Part shown: positions 1-5,689 of the stretch, in pieces | How the letters are laid out: each line of letters starts with the position of its first letter | Numbering within the stretch: the first letter of the stretch is position 1 | Assembly (NCBI GenBank): GCA_964541595.1 | Contig: CAZIRO010000144.1 | Location: forward strand, 1 to 7,197 | DNA length: 7,197 nt | Source: CAZIRO01 sp964541595 | GTDB taxonomy: Bacteria; Acidobacteriota; HRBIN11 | Reading direction: 5' to 3' | Translations under genes and position numbers: made by a program | Notes under the pieces: model-generated | What the model saw: the letters and a program-made list of their open reading frames with translations, nothing else | Database searches by the model: none | What the model was told of the DNA's origin: nothing

Positions 1-2
1 CC

Positions 3-79
3 TGACACCCGACACCTGGGCCCTGAGACCTGGAACCCGACACCCGGGACCTGAGACCCGAGACCTGCCTCCCGGCCCC
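3..79. repeat. Degenerate heptanucleotide tandem array (YGRNACC, 11 units)
   Basis: Read in steps of seven from position 3, this stretch splits into eleven units, for example TGACACC, CGACACC, TGAGACC, CGACACC, CGGGACC, TGAGACC and CGAGACC. In every unit the second base is G and the last two are CC. The first base is always C or T; the middle bases vary, and units 10 and 11 are the most decayed. The phase holds without insertion or deletion. The array probably continues past the left edge. No reading frame or RNA gene is visible in it. Function is unknown; it resembles short tandem heptamer repeats found between genes in several bacterial lineages. Confidence 0.75.
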
Positions 80-147
80 GGACCACGGGCGCACATGCAG
101 CCCATCCGATGTCCCATTTCCCGTCCCGATCCCGAAAGTTTTCCCAG

Positions 148-176
148 TTGACGTGGCGCAGGACACGACATAAAAT
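148..176 (+). promoter_or_regulatory. Sigma-70-like promoter of the tRNA-Asn gene
   Basis: A -35 box TTGACG (148-153) and a -10 box TAAAAT (171-176) are separated by exactly 17 bases; each matches the consensus at five of six positions. Transcription would start near 183, giving a leader of about 8 bases before the mature tRNA 5' end at 191. Position and quality fit a stable-RNA promoter. This is inferred from sequence only. Confidence 0.75.
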
Positions 177-190
177 ATCTTCCGGACTGC

Positions 191-266
191 TCAGGAGTAG
201 CTCAATTGGCAGAGCATCGGGCTGTTAACCCGAGGGTTGTGGGTTCGAGTCCCACCTCCTGAGCCA
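191..266 (+). tRNA. tRNA-Asn (anticodon GTT)
   Basis: A full cloverleaf can be drawn. The acceptor stem TCAGGAG (191-197) pairs with CTCCTGA (256-262). The D arm has stem GCTC/GAGC. The anticodon stem TCGGG/CCCGA encloses loop CTGTTAA, with anticodon GTT at 224-226. The variable loop has five bases, and the T arm GTGGG-TTCGAGT-CCCAC is perfect. G263 is the discriminator and CCA is encoded at 264-266. Anticodon GTT reads the asparagine codons AAC and AAU. No intrinsic terminator with a clear hairpin follows; a run of five T at 273-277 is the only terminator-like feature. No integrase or other island marker lies beside the gene. Confidence 0.97.
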
Positions 267-303
267 CAACGGTTTTTCTTCCTCAGGCAATCATCCCGCG
301 TTC

Positions 304-349
304 ATGCAACCGTGGGGTTTTCCCCCGTAAGAACATTTCCCGGTTGCAT
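304..349. repeat. Two-tier inverted repeat between tRNA-Asn and the sugar operon
   Basis: The perfect 9-base arms ATGCAACCG (304-312) and CGGTTGCAT (341-349) face each other across 28 bases. Inside lies a second palindrome, GGGG-TTTT-CCCC (314-325). The inner hairpin can extend to C311/G312 pairing with C326/G327 if T313 bulges out, which would compete with the end of the outer stem. No T-run follows on either strand, so this is not a standard intrinsic terminator. It could be an RNA structure in a transcript reading through from the tRNA, a protein-binding site, or a decayed mobile repeat. Confidence 0.55.
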
Positions 350-363
350 TGCCCCTGCCCATC

Positions 364-375
364 GAATCGGGATTC
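364..375. promoter_or_regulatory. Short palindrome GAATC-GG-GATTC
   Basis: GAATC (364-368) and GATTC (371-375) are exact reverse complements around a GG centre. The left half lies in a 9-base direct repeat, TCGAATCGG, present at 362-370 and again at 468-476, where it sits between the predicted -35 and -10 boxes of the operon promoter. The second copy is followed by TTTC, so it keeps a weaker GAA...TTC symmetry. The pair may be two binding sites of one regulator, but with such short motifs chance cannot be excluded. Confidence 0.25.
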
Positions 376-407
376 CGCACGTTGCCCGCATCGACTGACC
401 GCCGAGA

Positions 408-421
408 CGCGTGTACACACG
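408..421. promoter_or_regulatory. Candidate operator: near-palindrome around GTGTACAC
   Basis: The core GTGTACAC (411-418) is a perfect 8-base palindrome. Beyond one mismatch (C410/A419), CG (408-409) and CG (420-421) also pair, giving a 14-base site with six of seven symmetric pairs. Its centre is about 81 bases upstream of the predicted transcription start near 496, a distance that suits an activator. No regulator gene is in the window, so the ligand and protein are unknown. Confidence 0.3.
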
Positions 422-470
422 ACCATCCACGTAGAGAATACCATTGAAATTGATAAAGTTTTGATGGTCG
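420..470. promoter_or_regulatory. 8-bp inverted repeat flanking an AT-rich spacer, overlapping the -35 box
   Basis: CGACCATC (420-427) and GATGGTCG (463-470) are perfect reverse complements separated by 35 bases that include the only AT-rich patch in the area (440-462). The right arm covers most of the predicted -35 box (461-466), so a protein bound to both arms, or an occupied right arm, would block RNA polymerase. Arm centres are about 43 bases (four helical turns) apart. This is an inference from symmetry and position. Confidence 0.35.
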
Positions 471-489
471 AATCGGTTTCATTTAGAAT
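461..489 (+). promoter_or_regulatory. Predicted promoter of the three-gene sugar operon
   Basis: TTGATG (461-466) serves as -35 (four of six consensus bases) and TAGAAT (484-489) as -10 (five of six), with a 17-base spacer. Transcription would start near 496, leaving about 29 untranslated bases before the chosen start at 525. The weak -35 and the surrounding symmetrical sequences suggest regulated expression. The position also argues against translation starting at the upstream ATG at 504, which would have only about eight leader bases. Confidence 0.55.
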
Positions 490-512
490 GGGGGTGAAAA
501 TCCATGTTCCCT

Positions 513-520
513 GAGGAGGT
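513..520 (+). promoter_or_regulatory. Shine-Dalgarno site that sets the receptor start at 525
   Basis: GAGGAGGT (513-520) is a near-perfect anti-16S match ending four bases before the ATG at 525. The other in-frame ATG at 504 lies upstream of this site and has no purine-rich sequence at the right distance. The site therefore fixes the start at 525. Confidence 0.85.
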
Positions 521-524
521 TACC

Positions 525-3173
525 ATGGGTCGATGGGTGCAGGTGTTCGCGCTGGTTTTCGTCGTTGCAGCGAGTGCGGTATGGGCCCAGACGGGGCAGA
601 TCCAGGGAAGGGTCACCGATGTGGAAGGCGACCCTCTTCCGGGTGCTGTTGTGATCGTCGAGGGTACGGCCCTGGGTGCGGTAACTGACCCGAACGGGGC
701 GTATACCATCCGGCATGTTCCGCCCGGAACGTATACCCTGCGGGTCGAACTGCACGGCTTCCGGTCCCAGACCGCAACGGTGACTGTTGAAGCCGACCGC
801 ACTGTTCGGCAGGACTTCGCGCTCGTTGCAGACATCATCGGAGCAACGGAAATCGTCGTCACCGGTACGTATCTGCCGCGACGGAAGATTGAATCCACCG
901 TCGCCATTTCGACGCTGGCACCGCCGGAAATTCGACTGACTGCACCGCGCAGTACCACGGAAGTCCTCCGGCGTGTCCCGGGATTCACCCGGGTGGAGAG
1001 TTCCGGAGGCGAGGTCAATCAAAACATCAGCGTCCGGGGACTTCTGGGTGTCGAGAGCGTGTTGTTCATGGAAGACGGCATGCCCGTATATCCGACCATG
1101 CACACGTTCTTCATGAATGCCGACAACCTCTTCCGACCCGACGAGAACATCGAGGAAATCGAAGTCGTTCGGGGCGGCAATACCCCGTTGTTCGGTTCCA
1201 GTACCACAGGTGCCATCGTGAACTTTATTAACAAAGTGGGGGGTCCAGAACTGCAGGGTGTCCTGAAAGCAACGGTGGGCACGGACGGTCTGGGCCGTGT
1301 CGATTTCAATCTCAACGGCCCCCTGACGGAGGACTGGCGATTCAATGTCGGCGGATTCTACCGGTATGACCGGGGGGTTCGGTATCCGGGCTATCCGGGC
1401 ATTCGGGGTGGCCAGTTCAAGGCGAATGTCACGCGGTTGCTGGAAAACGGATATGTCCGTTTCTACATCAAGTACATTAACGATCGGAATCAGTTTATCC
1501 TCCCCCTGCCGTTTCAGAATCCGGACGATCCGAGTTATGTCCCCGGATTTTCAAAAAACGGAGCGATGTCTACCAATGAAGGGAATCACGTAAAGGTTCC
1601 TCTGCCCACCGGCGAGCAGTTGGAACTCCCACTCGATGACGGCATTCGCACCCGCGGGTTCTGGCTGACGGCCGAGACGAGTTTTCATCTGGGAGGGGGT
1701 TGGGAACTCCTGAACATTGCACGGGTCATGTCAGCGGATCACGCCTGGAACGCCATCGTTCCCTTTGACGTTCTGTTTGCCGACGACTGGGCACGGGGTG
1801 TTCTGCAGGATCTCATTTCCCGGGGCATCGTGCCACCGAACGCGACGTATCAACTGCTGTTCACCAATGTCCGGGACGCCGCAGGCAACCGTGTCCCCTT
1901 CAATACACCGAACGGTCTGATTTCTCCCGGCGGTGAGTGGCATGTGGAAAAACCGATTTCTGACTTTTCCAACCTGTTCCGCATCCACAAAGCGTTTGCC
2001 AACCACAGTCTGACGTTCGGGCTGTACTTCGCGTACTATACGCAGAAGAACCTCTGGTATTTTACCGAGATCCTTACGGACGTTCGGGACAACCCCCATT
2101 TCGTCGACATGGTGGTGACGTGGCCTGGCGGGCAACTCGATGTGACCAAAAACGGGTTTCGTCGATTTCTCTCCCTGTACGTCAACGGGAACGGACATAC
2201 GACGCTGCTGGCCGGATTCGCCGGTGACGAGATCCGTATCGGCGATCGTCTCCGCATCGATCTCGGGTTCCGGGTGGAACATGCGAACTATGTGCAGGTG
2301 GTCGAGAACCCCACCACGGTAGATCTGGATGGCAACCCGAATACGCTGTACAACAACGTTGCCTGGGGTGATATGACCTTCCGCCAGTTCGAGTTCGGCA
2401 TCACCGATTGGGCAGCCTCGGCGGGCATCAACTACACGATCGTGCCCGGTGAACTGGCGATTTACGCGCAGGCCACGCGAGGGTACTGGATGCCGGCCCT
2501 GGATGAGTTCCTGTTTGCGCAGGAACAGCGACAGGTCGAGTTGTTTGAACCCCGGCACACGGTCATGGTCGATCTCGGCATCAAGTATTCCGGTCGAACG
2601 GTCGGGTTTACGGTGACCGGCTTTTACGGACGCCTGTTTAACGTGACGGGACAGGGGGCAGAAGTCGATCCCGATACGGGGGAGATCACCTGGGTGCAGC
2701 GGAAATTCCCCTCCACACGTGGCGGTGGGACCGAAATCGAGTTGCTCGTCCAGCCGATCCACGGGCTTGAACTGCGCGGTGCAGCCACACTTGTGCAGAT
2801 CACCGCACCGGCGGGGGCGCAGGCACCGACGTTTTACAAGGGATTGACGCCGGCTGTAATCGATGTGAGCGCGACGTATACCTATCAGGGGTTCACGTTT
2901 CTGGTGGACTGGCATTACGTGGGTCGACGGTTTTCCAATCCGGAAAAGACCATCGAGTTGAAACCGTACAGTTACCTGAACCTGGGGGCTTCCTATCGGT
3001 TCCCCGGTGTACCCGTAACCGTATCGGCAAAGGTGTTGAACGTGTTCAACTCCTTCGGGTTTGAAGAGGGGAACCCGCGGCTGGATCCGACGCGAGGCGC
3101 GGCAGCGTTTCTGTTCCTTGCGCGTCCAATTCTCCCTCGCCGTGCGATCCTCGAGGTACTGTACGAATTCTGA
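525..3173 (+). CDS. TonB-dependent outer-membrane receptor with N-terminal carboxypeptidase-regulatory-like domain
   Basis: This 882-aa protein should bind and import a ligand, probably an oligosaccharide judging by its neighbours, through an outer-membrane beta-barrel energised by TonB. Numbered from the ATG at 525, a signal peptide covers residues 1-21 (cleavage after AVWA, before Q22). A carboxypeptidase-regulatory-like beta-sandwich follows at about 24-100 (GRVTD, PLPGA, TDPNGAY, PPGTY, GF motifs). A TonB-box-like EIVVTG is at 109-114. The plug domain spans about 123-238, with NISVRG, EDGMPVYP, IEEIEVVRGG and the GSSTTGAIVNFI signature. The rest is a 22-strand-type barrel ending in aromatic EVLYEF, as expected for a BAM recognition signal. 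Length is normal and no frameshift is seen. The start follows the Shine-Dalgarno at 513-520 and yields a normal signal peptide. No SusD partner is adjacent, so it may work without a surface lipoprotein or use one encoded elsewhere. The family is secure; the ligand is inferred. Confidence 0.93.
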   Translation: MGRWVQVFALVFVVAASAVWAQTGQIQGRVTDVEGDPLPGAVVIVEGTALGAVTDPNGAYTIRHVPPGTYTLRVELHGFRSQTATVTVEADRTVRQDFALVADIIGATEIVVTGTYLPRRKIESTVAISTLAPPEIRLTAPRSTTEVLRRVPGFTRVESSGGEVNQNISVRGLLGVESVLFMEDGMPVYPTMHTFFMNADNLFRPDENIEEIEVVRGGNTPLFGSSTTGAIVNFINKVGGPELQGVLKATVGTDGLGRVDFNLNGPLTEDWRFNVGGFYRYDRGVRYPGYPGIRGGQFKANVTRLLENGYVRFYIKYINDRNQFILPLPFQNPDDPSYVPGFSKNGAMSTNEGNHVKVPLPTGEQLELPLDDGIRTRGFWLTAETSFHLGGGWELLNIARVMSADHAWNAIVPFDVLFADDWARGVLQDLISRGIVPPNATYQLLFTNVRDAAGNRVPFNTPNGLISPGGEWHVEKPISDFSNLFRIHKAFANHSLTFGLYFAYYTQKNLWYFTEILTDVRDNPHFVDMVVTWPGGQLDVTKNGFRRFLSLYVNGNGHTTLLAGFAGDEIRIGDRLRIDLGFRVEHANYVQVVENPTTVDLDGNPNTLYNNVAWGDMTFRQFEFGITDWAASAGINYTIVPGELAIYAQATRGYWMPALDEFLFAQEQRQVELFEPRHTVMVDLGIKYSGRTVGFTVTGFYGRLFNVTGQGAEVDPDTGEITWVQRKFPSTRGGGTEIELLVQPIHGLELRGAATLVQITAPAGAQAPTFYKGLTPAVIDVSATYTYQGFTFLVDWHYVGRRFSNPEKTIELKPYSYLNLGASYRFPGVPVTVSAKVLNVFNSFGFEEGNPRLDPTRGAAAFLFLARPILPRRAILEVLYEF

Positions 3174-3182
3174 TCGGTCGAA

Positions 3183-3197
3183 CGGGGCATAGCCCCG
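3183..3197 (+). promoter_or_regulatory. Intercistronic hairpin between receptor and hydrolase-like genes
   Basis: CGGGGC-ATA-GCCCCG forms a perfect six-pair GC-rich stem with a three-base loop in the 37-base gap between the receptor stop and the next start. Its last G is the first base of the Shine-Dalgarno GGGGAG (3197-3202) for the gene at 3211. No T-run follows, so it is not a typical terminator. It could protect mRNA ends after cleavage or lower translation of the downstream gene relative to the receptor. Confidence 0.45.
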
Positions 3198-3210
3198 GGG
3201 AGTACTGCGA

Positions 3211-5673
3211 ATGCAGAAATGGCACCAGTACGGGGCACTGCTGCGGATCTCCCTGGCGGTCTATGCCCTGTTTTTCGTTCGCCCACCTGCGGTCGACGCC
3301 GCTCGGCGGGTCCCCCCGGTTCTGGTGTTTCCCGAACCCGGGATGGACGATCCGGAGGCCTATGCGGGATACCAGACCCGGCTGTATCGGGATACAGCGG
3401 GCAACGTGGTACAGGTGTATATCGATCGGTACAGCGGTCGGGTGGTGCACCTGTGGGCCGATGCGGCGAACGAGAGTATCGCCTTCACCGTCCGGGACGC
3501 ATCCGGTCAGCCCGTACCACTGATGTGGGGTGCGGTAGAGGCCGAGATCGATACCACGGGCCGGTATCGGTCGTTCCGGTATACGGTAACTGCTGCTTCT
3601 CCCGCACTGCATATCGGTCACTTTTTGCTGGGATCCATGCGCGTTGAGCGGGAGTACCAGTACCGTCGATATCACCTTCAACCCTGGCATGCACCGCCGG
3701 TGCATGATGCCGAATTGCTTCGGTTGATCACCCATATAGAGCGGTTACCAGAACCCGAACGCAAACGCCACCTGACCCTGTTGCACGCACGGAGTCCGGA
3801 AGATCTTCGGCTTCGACTGACACCTCAAATTACAGTACACCGGCGCGGCGAGATGCATATGGTACGTGTGGAACAAACTTCACTGGACGGGAGCAACCAC
3901 CTGATCCTTGAGATCGGCATCCATACCCGACGGGGAACCGTCCACATTCGGCGGCAACATGTCGTGATTCGGTCCCATGGCGATTCCCTCGGCGCGATCT
4001 CCATCCGGATCCTGACCGATAGTCCACCCCTGACACCCGTTCCGGTTGTGGACATTTTGAACGCGGATTTTTGGACGTTCTATCGCAAGGTAAACACTGC
4101 GGATCCGAAACGCTTTCGATGGATGAAACGGTACGTGCGGGGGATGGGTCTTTTGTGTTACCGGGAGAAGATCCTGGCGGGTTTGCCCAATTTTGCCACG
4201 TATTTCGGTCGGGACACGATGATGACCATACTGATGATGGAACCCCTGTGGACCCCGACGATGCTGGAATACGCAGTGGCCAGTGTGCTCCGTAAGGTTC
4301 ACCCCTCGGGTTGGGTGAGTCATGAAGAGAGCGTCGGTGGACAGGCGATTCGGGAGAACGCGTCCAGGTACAATCGGCTCGTTGAGGCGGGACGGCTGGC
4401 AGCGGCGCGAAGCGTATTGCGCAACCTTCAGGAGACGCGCGAGAACTACCGGATGGTGGACGATGACTTCCAATTGCCCGTGGTCATCGCACGGTACTTG
4501 CAACGCACGGATATTCCACGGGCACGTAAACGGGCGTTTTTTCTGCATCCGGCGGGTGATCCCGGGGGAAACCTGCGAATTACCCTGATGCTGCGAAATC
4601 TTCTGCATGTAATACAGCAGGCGCATGCATATGCGGTCGATCCCCGACCCGTGCATCTCGTCGGTTTTCCGTCGATGGACAATCGGCGGTGGTTCCCGGG
4701 GAGCTGGAGAGACAGTACGGCGGGATACGCCAACGGTCGGTTCGCCATGGATGTAAATGTTATATGGGTCCCCGAAGCCCTGGAATCGATCGCGATGATT
4801 ATCACCGCGCTGGAACGCATCGGTTTATCCATCGAAACACTGAAACGATGGGTCCCCGAAATCGCCGGTACGGAACTCGCCCGGATCTTTCGGGATCGGC
4901 AGGAGCTTCGCCGGACCATTCGGACCTGGCAGAACGCCATCCAGCATTTCTGGGTCCGTCTACCGGTCCGGGAGGTCAAACGGCGGGTGCGAGCGAAGTT
5001 GGCCTGGATGCCCCGGGAGGAACGAATATACTGGGAACGTGTACTGGCCGAAACCGGGGCGGACAATACGGAACTCACATTCCCGGCACTGGCCCTGGAT
5101 GCACAGGGTCACCCCATTCCGGTAATGCATACGGATCCGGGAATGTTGTTGTTGCTCAAGGACTTTTTCGGTTCGGTTGATCCGGACGATCCAAGAACCC
5201 GTCCCGAGACGTTGCGCTACCTGCTGGACGGGTTCCTGCGTCCCTATCCGGTTGGGCTTTTTGTAGCGGGTCTGGGCCCCCTCGTGGCCAATGACACCTA
5301 CGCCTCACCGGACGTCTGGGAAGCGTATCGGAACGATCCGTATCATTCCCCACAGGTGGTGTGGGGACGCGACGTGAACCTCTGGACCCTGGGACTGTTG
5401 CGTCAGATTGCAGCGGAGTCCCGAGCATCGGGTCGTCCGCGTGATCCCGCACGGGCCGTAGATGTACGTATGATCCGGGAAGCCGTGCATCGGATATTCC
5501 GCGCCGTAGAGGCCTCGGGATTGCAACACGCGGAACTGTGGAGTTACCGGATTGAAAACGGCAGCCTGCGACCGGTCCGGTATCCGACCGGATCGGACGT
5601 TCAACTGTGGAATCTAACCGCCCTGGCCGTCGCATTCTACCACAACCGTCTGGCTTCCCGGTTGCGTCCGTAA
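3211..5673 (+). CDS. Secreted six-hairpin glycosidase-like protein of unassigned family
   Basis: This 820-aa protein probably acts on a carbohydrate in the periplasm. A signal peptide is visible: basic start (K3, R12), hydrophobic core 13-22, likely cleavage near VDA (28-30). Residues about 35-290 are rich in beta-strand patterns. Residues about 300-815 are helical and carry motifs like those of (alpha/alpha)6-barrel glycosidases: YFGRDT (331-336; compare GRDT in glycogen-debranching-enzyme C-terminal domains), HEE (371-373), MVDDDF (415-420), GSWRDS (497-502), DVN (514-516), VVWGRDVN (716-723) and VQLWN (797-801). Candidate catalytic acids are D335, E372/E373, D417-D419, D501 and D721; I cannot say which act. 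The start has Shine-Dalgarno GGGGAG eight bases upstream. It lies between a TonB receptor and a sugar symporter, with gaps of 37 and 16 bases, which fits cleavage of an imported oligosaccharide. The fold class is a moderate inference from motifs; the substrate is unknown. It could also be a phosphorylase-like or non-catalytic relative. Confidence 0.7.
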   Translation: MQKWHQYGALLRISLAVYALFFVRPPAVDAARRVPPVLVFPEPGMDDPEAYAGYQTRLYRDTAGNVVQVYIDRYSGRVVHLWADAANESIAFTVRDASGQPVPLMWGAVEAEIDTTGRYRSFRYTVTAASPALHIGHFLLGSMRVEREYQYRRYHLQPWHAPPVHDAELLRLITHIERLPEPERKRHLTLLHARSPEDLRLRLTPQITVHRRGEMHMVRVEQTSLDGSNHLILEIGIHTRRGTVHIRRQHVVIRSHGDSLGAISIRILTDSPPLTPVPVVDILNADFWTFYRKVNTADPKRFRWMKRYVRGMGLLCYREKILAGLPNFATYFGRDTMMTILMMEPLWTPTMLEYAVASVLRKVHPSGWVSHEESVGGQAIRENASRYNRLVEAGRLAAARSVLRNLQETRENYRMVDDDFQLPVVIARYLQRTDIPRARKRAFFLHPAGDPGGNLRITLMLRNLLHVIQQAHAYAVDPRPVHLVGFPSMDNRRWFPGSWRDSTAGYANGRFAMDVNVIWVPEALESIAMIITALERIGLSIETLKRWVPEIAGTELARIFRDRQELRRTIRTWQNAIQHFWVRLPVREVKRRVRAKLAWMPREERIYWERVLAETGADNTELTFPALALDAQGHPIPVMHTDPGMLLLLKDFFGSVDPDDPRTRPETLRYLLDGFLRPYPVGLFVAGLGPLVANDTYASPDVWEAYRNDPYHSPQVVWGRDVNLWTLGLLRQIAAESRASGRPRDPARAVDVRMIREAVHRIFRAVEASGLQHAELWSYRIENGSLRPVRYPTGSDVQLWNLTALAVAFYHNRLASRLRP

Positions 5674-5676
5674 TAC

Positions 5677-5683
5677 GGGAGGT
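5677..5683 (+). promoter_or_regulatory. Shine-Dalgarno site that sets the GTG start of the symporter
   Basis: GGGAGGT (5677-5683) begins three bases after the stop of the upstream gene and ends six bases before the GTG at 5690. No ATG lies in frame near it; the next in-frame ATG is codon 47, inside the second membrane segment. The site therefore decides for GTG. Confidence 0.85.
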
Positions 5684-5689
5684 CCATCC

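Noticed and set aside
3..79. CRISPR array
   Set aside because: The repeated unit is seven bases with no spacers; the pattern is a simple degenerate tandem repeat.
190..287. CTCAGG repeated at 190-195 and 282-287 around the tRNA, as a possible integration attachment site
   Set aside because: Six bases are too short for an attachment repeat, the copies simply echo the acceptor stem, and no integrase or phage gene is present.
258..287. CCTGAG/CTCAGG pairing followed or spanned by TTTTT as a tRNA terminator
   Set aside because: The T-run lies in the loop, not after the stem, and the left arm is part of the mature tRNA acceptor stem. It does not make an intrinsic terminator.
267..503. Small protein gene between the tRNA and the receptor
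   Set aside because: No plus-strand frame with a start and ribosome site is seen; a minus-strand frame of 63 codons at 291-482 has no family resemblance and runs through the inverted repeats and the promoter.
504..506. Upstream in-frame ATG as receptor start
   Set aside because: It has no Shine-Dalgarno, would lie about eight bases from the predicted transcription start, and would add MFPEEVT, with two acids, before an otherwise normal signal peptide. The ATG at 525 has GAGGAGGT at proper distance.
1731..2915. Long open frame of 394 codons on the minus strand inside the receptor gene
   Set aside because: The plus strand has clear receptor homology over the same span. The antisense product shows no family motif, no signal peptide or membrane pattern, and is explained by codon bias in a GC-rich gene.
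3880..4656. Minus-strand open frame of 258 codons inside the hydrolase-like gene
   Set aside because: It lies opposite the conserved GRDT, VDDDF region of the plus-strand protein and has no recognisable domain or ribosome site; treated as a shadow frame.
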